Position numbers and translations under genes: made by a program | From: Hyalella azteca | Lineage: Eukaryota > Arthropoda > Malacostraca > Amphipoda > Hyalellidae | Direction of reading: 5' to 3' | NCBI RefSeq assembly: GCF_000764305.2 | Contig: NW_025935203.1 | Coordinates: 2,454-66,453 of the forward strand | DNA length: 64,000 nucleotides | Notes under the pieces: model-generated | Database searches by the model: none | Told to the model about the DNA's origin: nothing | What the model saw: the letters and a program-made list of their open reading frames with translations, nothing else | Shown here: one piece after another, positions 33,301 through 57,046 of the stretch | Layout of the letters: each line of letters starts with the position of its first letter | Position numbering within the stretch: the first letter of the stretch is position 1

Positions 33301-34487
33301 AATGAGTGTGACGCTCCATAAACTAGGCGTAATAGGACGTTACTTGAGATCAAAATGAAGGGGACATAACATTTAGAACGTCTTTCTCTCAGCCTCTTAG
33401 TCTGTACAAAGTGTGGGGGTCACCAAGAGAATCGCAGGCACAGTCCTATGATAGTACCAGTAAACACATCCAGCAGAACCATCAGTTGCGGGTGCAGAAC
33501 ATCAGGTATGAGGGGAGTGCAACAAACAGCTACAGCTGTCGTCCTAACCTCTTATCAACAACATCGCCTTAAGTTTTCACATAAAAATCTGCGACCGTTT
33601 TGTTCCTTTTTAAACTCTAGTTCTACTTACAAAATTCATTCCGGAACCATAAACAGGAAATGCTCAAAAGCTTTATTTGTAGTACGCAACTTCCAAGCAG
33701 AACTTGGAAAAAATTTTACCAGAACTAAAATTAAACACAGTAAGATTGCATTAAAATTTGTAGATAAACTGCAGCTATTGAAAACTTCATCGCAAATATC
33801 TAACAGAAAAAGAAATAAAAACGAGTGACAGACAGAAACCGATGTCTAAATTTGTTAAGAATAATGGAGTCTTAGAAATCATGGGTCAATTGAAAAACTT
33901 TACTATACTATGATCCAATTAGTTCATCACAAAAAAAAATCATTTTTACATGAAACAAAAAGTCAACCTTCAATATAGACTTCCATTGCTAACTACAACG
34001 TACCACTCAAAACCCTCTAATTCCTTGGCGTAGACTGGATACTTGCGAGACCGAGTTGAAGACATGGCCCCTCTAACGCTAACACAAAAGCTATGTACAC
34101 ATCTCATCACAGAAACACGGTGAAACTCTACCTTGCCTTGAAACTCTTTCGTAGTGACTGGAATATTAATAAAGAACATTTGGGAGAGCATGATTTGCAC
34201 TAGCAGACCTGAATATACAGCCAATACTGTTAAACAAAGTCGGCCTGTATTTTTGCAAATAGTACCTTGCACTGACACTTCAAACAAACGAAAAAAAATT
34301 TAGAATACAAAACCAATTTATACATCCTCTGCTGGTTCAGTTATTGGTACACTTCAGCTAAAGCAGTTTCCGGAGTAAATCAGCAAAAAGAAGATTTCAA
34401 GAATGAATTAGTTCACCTGCAAACACCAAGCAAGCTGGATGAGGGCGCTGGGATGAGCTTAGATATGAGACCTAAAGGCTGGTATTT
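27317..34487. other. Convergent intergenic region, no gene recognised
   Basis: This spans the stop codon of Cyclin C to the stop codon of SPOP and must hold both 3' untranslated regions. For Cyclin C the nearest good poly(A) word I noticed is ATTAAA at 28485-28490. A somewhat GC-richer stretch at 29760-30070 has overlapping open frames on both strands without recognisable motifs or splice sites. No transposon ends or long tandem repeats were seen, in clear contrast with the region left of Cyclin C. Confidence 0.5.
33672..33677 (-). terminator. Candidate SPOP poly(A) signal
   Basis: TTTATT on + is AATAAA on the minus strand. It is the first canonical AATAAA I find downstream of the SPOP stop and would give a 3' untranslated region of about 810 bases. 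Usage is not proven. Confidence 0.25.
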
Positions 34488-44792
<10,305 letters not shown>

Positions 44793-45007
44793 TGTAGCCG
44801 TGCTGGTAGTGCTGCTGCTGCAGCTAATGCCGTTGTTGTTGCTGTTGTTGGCAATGATGGCGTTGATGTTGCCGCTTGTGTTGAAACTATTGCTGCTGCT
44901 GGCTGGATGGTGCTGTATTTGATGATGCACGTGACGATGATGGTGAGGGAGGCTGGATGATGATGACGAAGATGTCGTGTTCACAAGACCACCGCCAGGA
45001 ATAACGC

Positions 45008-48000
45008 CTGTGACACATACAAACACGCTATAAAATAATAGGACCGATAAAGCTGGTGCCGGATATCGATTAATTATAATAAAGTTCGATTTAATAAGTA
45101 GTGTAAGAGCGATGCCTACACACGTGAGATGCGCCAATAAGCGGCGACATGATTATACGTATGCATGTCTTGCTCGTGGGGAACACGAATGCCTAGACCT
45201 AGAGGAGCGTCGCACAGTACATGAGCGATGAAGGGAGTAAAGAGGAGAGCGAAGCTGTAGAGGTGAGAGCACAGGGCGATATTGAGAGAGCAGGGGAAAA
45301 CTTCAAGAGAGCGAGAGAGGGGAGAACAAGAGTAGAGGGGGAAGGGGGAGAGAGAAAGAGTTTAGAGGGGGAAGAGGGAGCGAGAAAGGGACAGAAATAA
45401 GACGAGGCTAGGCAACTTTGCCAGACGCACAAGCACAATTTCAACAACGTCAATCCAACACAATATACGACCGCCATAAAACGAACGCCTCTGCTTCACT
45501 CGGGCGTGAGATCACAGTGGACCCATAAATACCACCGTATATTTTAAGACTAAAACATCGATACTTGAGAACTGAGCCGGCAATAAGTTGATGAGCAGCA
45601 GGCAAAGTTAGCGCGTGTGAGTGAATGCAGCGACCCTGAAACCAAGGGCGCTGCTTGACATGCTCACGTCATCCTCATGTACAGTAAAAAAAATCACTTT
45701 GAAGGTAAGCCTCCACTACGACATTGGCTCATAGTTTAGGCAGCGATAGCATTTCCATAGAGTTCGTGAGGCAGACAAGGAAGGGTATGACGACCTTCAG
45801 GTAGGAATAGCGTAAGGACAGGCAGGAAGTAGTTACCGGCAGGAGCAGGTGAGAGCGTTACGTCTTACGACCACCTCACCAGCTCGTGCAACACGGCCAC
45901 GTATGTCGGGGACGGTCTATACATATTTCTGTTCCGCTTCAATTTTAGCAGAATATATTAACATAGAATTGGTGATGAAAATTGAACTTAAAAAGGATTA
46001 GCTATAGGAAATGCTTTCAAAATCCAAGCCTTGATAAAAATTTATGATGAAAGTAGTGGAACTTATAATTTTTCTGGTGATTTTCTGAATGACCGAGAGT
46101 GCAAGCTAGCCACGTAAACAATAAACTTTTTCTCATGCTGCAATACCGAGGACGAATACAACTCCAACAGAGCATCACGATTTAACGGGCAATTGGTATA
46201 ATTCAGTCATGATATCTACCTTGTAGCTTAAAATATCTAACTCGCAACACACTCAGTGTTCCATGTCAAATTTAACTTTGACCCGACTATAAATGTGTTT
46301 TGATCAGAAATGTAAACAGGAAGGTTTAAGGAAGAGCTTCGGTCTCGCGGCCTTGGCAAGCCTCAGTTATTCGTAGTAGCAACATTCGATAATCAAGCGA
46401 GATTTCTGGTCGTGCTTACATAACCTAAACACTCAAACGCTGGCAGATTCTAGAGAGAAAATAGTTTTCCGGGTAAATGAACGAAGTTTTAGTCAAATGT
46501 TGACGAAAGAGCAATAAATGGGCGATCCTGGTGGATGTGGTGAAGATTGCAACTTTTACGATGAGATGAGAATTCTTATTTCTAATTTTAAAGGAAAGTT
46601 CAAATGATGTTGAAAGTATATATAAATGTTATGATGAAAATCTAAATTTGCATTTGGGAGAGTCAACGATAACGTTTAGGAAGTTGACGCATTCATACCG
46701 CAAGATAAATGGAATGTGAGCATCATGTGTACACGAAGCTTAGCAGGTTTAGGCGGCGCATGTTGGTTCCATCAATCAGTTTGTTGAGGATTGCGAGTCC
46801 CCAACATTCAAGGAGGATATTTTCAAGTACACACAAAGCCCGAGCAAAATGTCGGTCCATTTCACGACTTAAACATACGCTCCCGATGAATTTATTAGAA
46901 AATTTGTAGGTGGGATCCTATAGAGTTATCACTTGGTTTCTCCGGTATTAAAAAAAATATAGAATGTTAATTCCGAGGAACAAAAAATAGACAGGAAAAT
47001 TTTCCCGAATTCCACAGCATGGAGAAAAATATTTTAAACTGAGCGATAAAAATTAAACTTACTCGCATTTGTTTAAATAGAGAAAAACTTTCAGGTGACA
47101 GGGAGAAAACTTTCAATTGAGAACTGCGAAATGAACAAAAGGATAGAGTGATTGTGAAAATATTTTAATTCAAAATTTAGAATTTATAAAGATTTTATTT
47201 TCCGAAAAGACGTGCCAGAAATCAGCATATCGAGACTGATTCCGTAACGAAACAAATGTTTAGTCTCATTGCGGTACTTCAACAATACAAAAAAAAAATG
47301 AAAAATGATTAAGTAATTTCTTGTACAATGATTGCATGAAAAACGATAAAAATCTATATAATTTGAGAAAAGTAATAAGATAAAGTATAGATAATATGGA
47401 GCCGGACAGAGAAGGCAGAGAATACGGCAACCGAGTAAGCCCACTTGAACTGGCAGCAGATAGCGCACCCTCAAGGTTACCTCTACTGACCTTCACCAAC
47501 ACGCATCGCGCTGCATGCCATCCAACTAATTTACTCAGTCAACCTTACACCAAGTCAATAGATCGTTTGTGCATTCACTACATGCAAGGGGCATTGCATT
47601 CACAAAAATTAATGGGTTATATTGTTCAGATAGTGACACTTTTTACACGAAGCACTGATACGTACTTGAGCTCGATCAAAGCGCGTTAGGCTGATCTATA
47701 CAACGGCAAAATGTATATCAAAAATGTATATCGCTGTTTGTGCAACGTATCACTCATTTCTCAGTGTACAGTACAAACCCTTACAAATGGTTAGATATGC
47801 AAGAGTCACTCACGAGAATTAGAGAAATAGTCAATTAGGTAAAAATATGAATATACTATGATTTGAAGAGTCCGGTTTGGTATCCACAACGCAGCAAAGT
47901 GATAAGTTGGTTTGTATTAGTATAGTTCCGATATTTTGTTCTGTTACTCAAATAAATATCTCGATAATTGCCTTTATATTAGTGATTAATAAAAAATGGT

Positions 48001-49255
48001 GATTTTTCAACGTAGGGAAGAAATTTACTAACAGAGCACTCACGCCTGACAACAACAAACAACTGATGTACACTGCAGAACACGCGCCTGTGTGGTGAGG
48101 TCAAATAGAGACAAGGCATTTACATTATCTAAATATGATAACTAAATTGGGAATTCAACTCAATTGATTACTCAATTCCCGTAACATACGAGAAACTTAT
48201 CAGTTAAGAAGCCAAATTACCAAACATTAAAGAATGACGTAGACAATATGGTCAACTGAACCTGGCAGATATTCTTTATAAGATTATCTTGATATGCCCA
48301 GATATGCATACATGTTCAAATAATTTATCGCATAACAGCTTAGCTACAAATAGATTTTTATCCAACTTTCATAGTTCGATCATAATATTTATTTTTACAA
48401 GTATTCATTGAAGCTTCAAGCAGTAAAATTTGACAATTTCAGGTCTACGCGTGCAACTATAGATATCAGGATAATCGTAGGTGCATAGCCATGAATATTG
48501 TATGATGTTTGTAGGCTCGTCACGAGGGCATCTTCGACCATCCAAGCCTGAAGGTCGCGAGCTTCGTTTCTATCGTTACGATGGACAGCGATTCTAACGC
48601 CTGGTCTGAATTAACGAGCGGCGACTCCTATCGATTTTTCAAGTAAGAACTGTAACTCTATAAGCTCTTTGTGGTATAATAAGAGCGGTTATAATACACT
48701 GATGCCTTCACTGCAACATCTTCGTCAGCCCGTAAACAAAAAAATATTGTAAACGTAACTTCACGAGTTTCAGTGAATCTTGCAGTACCTGGATTTCAAG
48801 TCCCATATTCAGCAGGGCCCGAAAATCAGAATTCTTTACTAAAATTTACACATAGGAATATATTCATGAGATAATTAGCCCCCCATCTATCATTTGGAAC
48901 TTGGTTTCTTGTCCAGTACGGCACGAGCATTCTTGTTTACTTGCAAACATGCAATGATGCAAGAAACTATGCCAAGCATCGTTGTAAGCAAACCTCGCAG
49001 TTAAATTACAGCACATTATTTTAGCACTTGAAGCTCGGAAGACAGCAGCAAGGCAACTCAATACGCCAGTTATATGCTAGTAAACCTAACAAGCCTAACA
49101 AAGTTGATACAGCTTTTTTTACCTAAGCGCAAGAAACTTTCAGGACATCGCACAAGTTGTATACTTTGGTAAGGCAGGAGCACCAGTTGTACGCTATTGT
49201 ACCTAAAAAGCCACATCAAGTTGATGAAGAAGAGCAAGCATGTGCAGCCACTGAC
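45008..49255 (-). other. Probable SPOP 5' intron or upstream DNA; purine-rich tract at 45232-45400
   Basis: No gene recognised. The tract at 45232-45400 is rich in GAGAG and GGGGGAAG words, which in arthropods can bind GAGA-type factors and are frequent near promoters, so a promoter for the short SPOP form could lie close by. This is inference. The rest is AT-rich sequence with chance open frames. Confidence 0.35.
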
Positions 49256-49502
49256 CCTGAGAAGTGAGTGATTGATGCAGCGAAGGCAAGGTCCTCTGAT
49301 GTTGTTGTTGTTGTCGTTGTGGGAGCAAAGACTGGGGAAGTGCTAGGGGATTAAGAGAGTGCGGCCGGACTCCCACAAATGCGGGTGCTGTGGAGCTGAC
49401 TGGGGCACTGGAGGGGGAGGATGTGGAGGAAGGAGTGCGAGAATCCACTGCGCCGCTGGGACAAGTGGCTGGTGCAGAGCACGAGACCGGTGCACTGCAG
49501 CT
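49256..49502 (-). CDS. Candidate upstream SPOP long-form exon, Ser/Pro/Gln-rich
   Basis: On the minus strand a pyrimidine-rich tract and CTCGGCAG precede an open frame of 82 codons plus one base. It opens SCSAPVSCSAPATCPSGAV, runs through a Ser/Pro/Thr-rich stretch, then SLLPQRQQQQHQRT, and ends HQSLTSQ before a possible GTCAGT donor. That leaves one base (G), which joins the GC of the 45007 acceptor as GGC (Gly), giving SLTSQ-GVIPGG in frame. GC content is higher than in the flanks. Against it, the donor is weak, there is no homology I can name, and continuing past the donor the frame ends at a TAG at 49205-49203. Confidence 0.35.
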
Positions 49503-50774
49503 CTGCCGAGAAAAATACCCTCGTTAAGAATTGCATCATATCAGTACAGTCTGTATCCTTTCATTTTACAATGCACATTTTTTTTAAATGCACATTAAAA
49601 ATACACATTTTTTAAATGCACATTTAAACTGCTCATTTTTTTGCTATGTGATGTAGGAATGTTTGCTACAGAGTAACATTTTGATACCAAATGTAAAAAT
49701 TTCGCTTAATAGATTCAGAGTGCAACAATTCTCGCATAAAACTGTGAGTGTTTTGGCATGCTATGTTACCAAATCAATGACCAAACAAAGAGCAACTCAA
49801 CACCCAAGCTAGTGAAGGTCATCTTACTTATGATCGCTCTCAGTGGTTTTCTTCAGCCTCAGCATTCAATATAAATTGGACAATGATTATTTAATTAAAG
49901 CATTTGTGAACGCTATAAGAGCGGACTCTGGTAAAACACAATAATTGAAGTCGGGCGCTTGCTTTTCCTGACGCACATTGAGCCAATGAGGTCGAATAAA
50001 AGGCCATCCGTGGCACTGCGTAAATGTGACGTGGGGACGAAGCTAAATCAATGAGGTTGCTTTCACAGTGATGTGAAATGAAATGAATTGGAGAAGTAGG
50101 TTAGCTCGTAGATTGTGGTTGAGGTAGCCAACACAGTGGCAAGTTCATGAAATGAGCGTCAATATGAGGCGATGACCCAGAACTATGTAGGTAGGTCATA
50201 CAGAGTTCAATGCAGGAGAATGGTGTGTGGCCTTTAGCTAGCATCATGCTGGACCACGAACCATGTACACATAACTACTGCAAATACAGTGAATGAGATG
50301 CAGCTTGAGGCAACATCATGTGTGCACACGTATCAACCAAGTCGAATACTTGTGAACAGTGAGTTTATTATTTGTTAGTGAAAAGAAGAAGTTACAGCAG
50401 CAAATAGAGTTTAGAATAATGTAAAATAAAGATATTATACAGAGGCATCATTGAGACACACCCGAAATAGATAATTGAACAGTCAAATAATTTCACGCAC
50501 GTAAATACTTTTCCGACCTTAAGACATGTTGATGAATAACACTTATGAAAGTACAACATACTAAAGCCACCCAATCTCCTAGCAATTTACACGCTTATCT
50601 ATCAATAATTTCACCAAACATGTCTTGTTTTCAGATAAACGCTTAATAACGATAAGGATTAATAACTCGTCGACAGAAACTAAGCGTCAACCTAACGCAT
50701 TAATACTCAATTCGCACCCGCTGAATTAAAGAGACTTGAAACGTCAGAAACCGTAGCTAACTGGGAGTAGTCAA

Positions 50775-50955
50775 TCAGTGGTCGGTAGGAATTGCTGCAA
50801 CGACAGGCAGAAATTGTAGCTTTTCCGTAAAAATCGCAACAAAGACTGTTAGGAATTACAGTAGTTTGGTAGGAATTGTGGCAGTGACCGGTAGGAATTG
50901 CAGCAGTCGGTAGTAATAGCGGCAACGACCGATAGGAATTGTAGCAGCGATCGGC
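50775..50955. repeat. Irregular tandem repeat, GGTAGGAATTG units
   Basis: The words GGTAGGAATTG and GCAACGACCG recur at 18-40 base spacing, about six times, with substitutions and length changes. Not coding. Confidence 0.75.
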
Positions 50956-51820
50956 AAAAAAAGGTACAGGTGAAGGAGTGTGAAGCGATAGCACCCAGCC
51001 GGGCTCACGTTACCACGGCTCAGCACATCACAAGACAATCTAAGAGCTCACAGCAGTAGAAGATGTCCCCATCGTCGCGGAGAGTAGAGCAATCATCGAT
51101 TACCGAGTGACCTATACAATAACTGTGATAAGCGCGTGGTTTACCGATGCGAAATGCCTCCAATATGACCTATATAAAACGAGGTTTGGCCATCGATTAG
51201 TAGTAGGTACCTTATTTGTAACGAATCGAACACAAATAAATCTAAAGCATCATGCAAAATGTAGTATGTCGGTCGCCCTTGCAGCAATAACGCCTTAGAA
51301 ACGGAAGATTAATTCCTTTTTCATTAGCAAGTCTCTTCTGTTGTATTTGTACGTGCAGGTTATCACACCATATTTAATAACATTTTTAGTATTCAACGTC
51401 GCATCGAAGCAAAGCTAAAGAGAACATAAACTCCTAACTCAAATAATAAACTACCAACTAAAACGAACACGCAGGGCTCAACTTCAACAAGAATAACGAA
51501 TAACAAACGCGTACTCAAAAACATTGCGCAACAAGGAAACTGACAGTGTGGTAAGATATGTGGAGATGTTGTTTCGTTACTAGGAAGAAACGCAACTAAT
51601 TTGCACTTACATAATGTTAATTAATGAATGAAACATATCGTAGAAGTGAAATACATTGACCAATATTTAAAAGAAACAATGAAGCATTCATTAGTAGAAT
51701 ATAAAAACAATGGAGGCATGCAGATTACGTCACAACACAGCGAACCCATGTATTTCATTTTAATTATATAAGTGTTAGACGAACCTTTTGACAACACGTT
51801 ATGCACGGTGATCTTCAATA

Positions 51821-51889
51821 ATTTTATCGAAGGTTAAAATACATTGAACTATTCATTTTATCGAAGGTTAAAATACATTGAACTATTCA
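51821..51889. repeat. 34-bp tandem duplication
   Basis: ATTTTATCGAAGGTTAAAAT, continuing ACATTGAACTATTC, occurs twice head to tail without a mismatch, so it is recent. Confidence 0.9.
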
Positions 51890-52232
51890 TGCACTAAGAG
51901 AATTTAATAAGCCATATGGACATCAGACGCAAGGTCTACCGTAATGGCGTATGCAGCGTTACAGGTCACGCTTACACAGTCTACACAATGCAGGTCAACT
52001 CAAACTCATAACAAAGTTCCGGTGACCAAGGCGACCTATAAGCAGTGCGTCGGCCAGGCCTTCGATCCGAGATCTCAATAATCGCCAGACTTGCCACAAC
52101 AAGTATCAGAACTTTGCGGTAACTGGCAAGAAAAGCGCAGCCAGTCTTTGGATGGGGGTTAAGTCAAGCGATTTGTTGTATGGATCGATCTGCGTGAGCG
52201 TTTCTGGGGTAAACATATAGACGGACCATGCG

Positions 52233-52328
52233 GTTAGTGTGATGCGCTGCACAACTCGCTATGAGGCGCTATGTCGTTATGTGAGGCGCTGCTCAACTCG
52301 CTATGAGGAGCTATGTCGTTATGCTCAA
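52233..52328. repeat. Tandem repeat with CGCTATGAGG and GCTATGTCGTTATG words
   Basis: Two main units of about 47 bases, each combining CAACTCGCTATGAGG and GCTATGTCGTTATG, with a shorter partial unit between them. A separate two-copy repeat with TATTTTCGGGC and GCCACGTTATGTCAA lies at 52535-52625. Confidence 0.7.
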
Positions 52329-52654
52329 CCAGCAGATGGAATAAAAATGTTCCATAAGGATCTTTCTACATGAGTAACCAAAAATTATTTAATCCACATA
52401 CGAAAGCCTCATATTACATTCTTAGTACGAATGCATATTTCGAAATGCAAGTCAAGAGGCATGGAAAGCTAGTAAATGGTTTCAGAAGCAGCCAGGATGT
52501 TATGGGAGGTTATTTCAAGTTGTACTGTACTGTATTTTCGGGCAGCATAAGAACATATGCCACGTTATGTCAATCAAGTTCACTCTATTTTCGGGCCGCA
52601 TAATATCATGCCACGTTATGTCAACAGAATTGTGCGCACACCACACGAGTCAGG

Positions 52655-52835
52655 TGAATGTGATGAAGATAATGGCAGCAGTGATAGTGATGATGACAGT
52701 AGTGATGTGATGATGACAGCAGTGAAGGTGATGATGACAGTAGTGATGTGATGATGACAGCAGTGATGGTGATGATGACAGCAGTGATGGTGATAATGAC
52801 AGCAGTGATGGTGACGATGACAGCAGCGATGGTGA
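52655..52835. repeat. GATGATGACAGCAGT minisatellite, about 8 units
   Basis: Units of 18-21 bases are made of GTGATGATGACAGCAGTGAT variants. Open frames across it (acidic Ser/Asp on +, Ile/Thr/Val on -) come from its trinucleotide character. Confidence 0.88.
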
Positions 52836-55142
52836 CTGGATAGGAAGTTAAAGGATGGGTCAGCAGTTCATGAGGACGTGAGGGGAGGTGGTAACCCACT
52901 TCTGCATGGAGTGTTTCGACAGCGCCCGACCATCTCAAGCTTTCACCCCCTTCGCTGCGACCAAGACTCGACCCCAGCATTTCTTAAGACTCCGGCTCTT
53001 TTTATCAGTCCATAGTTTCTCTCAAACGATGCCATTGCTATTGTTAAAATAACACTGATTTTTTCCGCCGCCACAGCTTTCTACAAATCAAGTACCGTTT
53101 CTTTTGAATGAACAAGTCGTTAGTACAAAATAGGCGTCGAGGCACCGCACAGACGGCCGGTGTCGTTCAAAGCGCCCACTTATATCAAAACTGGATAATT
53201 CGCTCATGACATCATCATCTGAAGACTGTTTAAATTCCGTCTATGGTAGTTCTGAAGAATTTTACAGCAATGTTTCACTTCCTTGATTCTATTAACAACC
53301 TAAAACGCTGTTGGATAAATGCATAACCAGTAAATAAAAACCTACAGTGAACATCATTGGAGTTTAATTCCAAACTCCAAGTAACCAAATTATTTCAGAA
53401 AAAAATAGTACGGTCCAACCACCGATGAAGAAACTTTAAATAATCTAATTGTATGTCCTTTTTATAAGCCAGTCAATAAGACGTGAAAAAGTCCATTTAT
53501 GCTGAAAAAATTCCACGCGGTTTTATTAAACCGAGTACCAAAATGAATGCCCGGCCCACCTTTGTTCCGTTGAATATGTGATTAGAAATTACCAATGAAT
53601 AAATAAAGATTCCTATCAATATAAAAGATCAAAATAATCATTCTTCCAGATAATATAACAAAAATGACAACGTGCATTACCATAAATTAGAACGCAAATA
53701 ATAGCATAAAACTTATTGGCATACGAGACCGATATGACGGTTGTTTTAACACTTGTCTATACAGCGATGAACCATTCAGGTTTAATGAAAGCAAGCAAGC
53801 AATGCAGGAGATGCTAATATGGTGTTTCAGCTTCGCCACGAGACGCGCCAAATAGAAGAATGCGAGCTTCACCCGACAACGTGAACTACACCCAGAGTGT
53901 CGGGGCTAAACATGATGTGCGTGTGTCTTGCACGGCGGTACCGCGCGGCCACACCCTTGGACATGCGCCAGGGTGCTGCGGTGCTCTGCGCTACGCGTTC
54001 TCCTTTACAAACTAAAAAGGGACAGTAGGCCCCCTAAAGCGATGCCATTTGTACCGATTGTCTTCTTCGTCCTTGGTAAGTATGGGGGCTTCGGCTCCTG
54101 CAAGATTAAGATTAGTAGAGCATGAATCATCTAATCCCTGATACTCTAAATATCCAAGAAATTCGCGAAACGATGATCAGAGTAATTCGATTATACAGCA
54201 CTAGGCACATCAGCGCATCAGAAAAAATCTTATTAATCTGCAGAACTTTATTTGAGCGGAAAAAAAACTTGAAACCAGAAATTACATAATAGGAATTTTC
54301 CGAAGATGAAAATAGGAATAGTTTGACTTGCATTCTTAGATTAACTGAGAAATTAAAATAGACTCCTCGAGATTACGCATACGAAGATATCAGGTCATGT
54401 TTGAGATAACGATAATATGATAACAAGTTTGACGTAACGGTACGTTATCTCCATAAAAAGGACCATCCTCGGTGCAACGTACTATAGACAGTGGTTTACA
54501 TGCAGCGGTTTGCGAAATGCGGTGTTATCGTATATTACCGCATTACTATCTTTTTTGTTACTTAGATTCTTCTGAGCTAACGCAGACCTATAATGCATCT
54601 ATAATGATTTTTTTCTAATAATTTCTGGCCTTGATGCTCATATGCAACTCAGAAATTTACAACTTCTTGTAGCTGATGAAATAAAAAATTAACAAATTCT
54701 TGTTGCTGAAGGAAAGTTGAGAATGTGCGGTAAATATGGGCGCGACATAGTTGTTGGCTGCGGGCGGAGTGTTGAGATGCAATATGTAGCTAGCATCACG
54801 TGCCGACGATAAGGCACGACTCGGCCAAGTGTCACGCACCACGGATCTAGAACACTGACCACACGCACGCCACATCCACGCCCATCACTCATCAGCGGGC
54901 ATTCGATCACCGGTCTCTCACCATCAGTTTGAGACTTACGTGAACTGCAAAACTTTAGTCAAAAATTATAATTACTAAGAAATTTCAAAATGTTTAATAG
55001 AATGAGTACCCGTCGAAGTTTCATTCTTGTTTGTATTTCTTGTTTCCGAAAGAAGTATGGATCAGACACCATTTTACGATCTGTAGTTCGGTTTTGCTTA
55101 GTACATGCAAATGCAGTCTCATCCGCACGCTGTGTACGGATC

Positions 55143-55714
55143 TTAACACGTTAACCGCCACATGTACCACCGGTGGCACAAAACAAGCTGTCAATGAACG
55201 CCATATGTACCACCGGTGGATCATTTACAAATTTAATTTCAAATTTCTTTTTCACTCGTTTTTCATGGATAGAAGGATGAATTATCAAAACAAGTGTTGT
55301 AATTTATTTATTTATTAGCATAACTATTAAAAAAAATAGTTTCATACAAATTTCAAACGAAATATAACTAAAGTTTTGTTCCGTAAATCAGAAAACTATA
55401 ACCACCGGTGGCCAAATAATTATGATCCAATGTGTACCGTTTCTATTGTTGCAATAAAAGCCACCAGTGTACCATAATCTCTTGTACCACCGGTGGCGCA
55501 TATGGCGCTGGAGAAAAATGAAGATTTAGTGAACATCCTTATGTACCACATGTGTCTCATGGTTTACTCTGTTCTAGAAGAAACTATAGAGAGAGTGTAA
55601 CACATACACACCTTCCCTTGCAGCTGTTCCTGACCTACTGAGATATTTTGGCGCCTAGAAGTCTTGGCGCTAGGGGTAAATTCCAATATTGCATGCTGGC
55701 GGTTAACGTGTTAA
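55143..55714 (-). mobile_element. piggyBac-like MITE, copy 2
   Basis: Bounded by TTAA at both ends with perfect 18-base termini TTAACACGTTAACCGCCA and TGGCGGTTAACGTGTTAA. It is the reverse orientation of the relic at 19151-20344 but lacks about 600 internal bases, including the zinc-motif region, so it is an internal-deletion derivative. CCACCGGTGG palindromes lie at 55167, 55210, 55402 and 55487, with a decayed one at 55461, at positions equivalent to those in copy 1. Its intact termini suggest it moved more recently. Confidence 0.9.
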
Positions 55715-55920
55715 GCATGAATTGAAGGAAAGCTTTCCGACTTTTCAGCCTTCAGTTAACACAGTTCATTTCAGGAGCAAATCCCCAAGCTGGAAGAAGG
55801 ATGAAGTAAAAGCTATGACACAGATGATGAAGGCCTCAAGTGAAGGGTATATGAAGGTTTAATATGAGGCCCAGGGTGAAAGTTCAGAGCATTGAAGTCA
55901 GAGGTCATGAAGTGAGCGAG

Positions 55921-56392
55921 ACACACACCTCACACACCTTGTAAAACACCCCCTCACACACCTTGTTAAACACACTCCACACACCTTCTAAGACACACCT
56001 CACATACCTCACACACACACACAAACACACCTCACAAACCTGGCACACATACACACCTGACGCAAATACACGCCTCACACATCTTGCACATACACACCTC
56101 ACAAACCTGACACACTTACACGCCTCACACATCTTGCACATACACACCTCACACACCTGGCACACATATAGGCCTCACACATCTTGCACATGCACACCTC
56201 ACACACCTGACACACTTACACGCCTCATACATCTTGCACATACACACCTCACAAACCTGGCAAACATACACACCTGACACACATACACGCCTCACACATC
56301 TTGCACATACACGCCTCACACACCTGACACACATACACGCCTCACACATCTTGCACATATACACCTCACACACCTCGCACTCGCAAACCTCG
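55921..56392. repeat. ACACACCTC-rich minisatellite, about 470 bp
   Basis: Higher-order units of about 26 and 52 bases combine CCTCACACACCTG, ACACACATACACGCC and CACATCTTGCACATACAC. Frames on both strands are open for about 75-105 codons purely because of the repeat (Cys/Val-rich on -, Thr/His-rich on +). Confidence 0.9.
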
Positions 56393-56931
56393 TATATACG
56401 GCATTAACACACTTCAAGTCTATTATAGTATTAAGGGCTATGGCACAACATCTACACGCCTTAGTACAGCAAACACTATAAGCTCAAATCTATCTGTACA
56501 TATACACCAATATTAATAAGTTCATTGCTGATGAATTAGATCAATGTGGATACAAAGTGGGCGATATTGAGCTAGAATCGCGATCTTTTATTCATGAAAT
56601 TGTAGCTGAGATATTCGTGTCAAGGCGAAGGTCTTCACAAGATTGTGTTCGATAGAAATACGAAAGCAGTAACGTATCATTGTAAATCATGTGCGTGAAA
56701 TGCAATGCGACTATTGTTAAGCAAAAAATAGTGTCATGACCAGAAGAACTATGGCGCAGAGATAGATCATTAGTAAATGTCTTTAACGGGAAACGAAAGA
56801 ATATTGATCAATCCCTACAACAGTAAAGCTACGTGAAGAATTCGTATTACAAAATTTAAAATAAAACTTTCCCAGCGTAGATCGTGAGCACCATAATTCA
56901 ACTAATTACAGAATGCGTCGAATATGAAAGA

Positions 56932-57046
56932 CGAGACAAAGACCAACTGAAGGTGAATAGACGCAAATATACATTAATGACGCAAATGAATAGACGCAAA
57001 TATACATTAATGACGCGTCAACTGAATAGACGCAAATATACATTAA
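56932..57046. repeat. GAATAGACGCAAATATACAT repeat, 3 units
   Basis: Units of 31-39 bases, each with GAATAGACGCAAATATACAT followed by TAATGACGC or TAATAATG. The 20-base core is identical in all three copies. Confidence 0.85.

Noticed and set aside
55963..56373. Cys-rich or Thr/His-rich secreted-protein-like frames
   Set aside because: Produced by the ACACACCTC minisatellite on both strands; no start or splice support.
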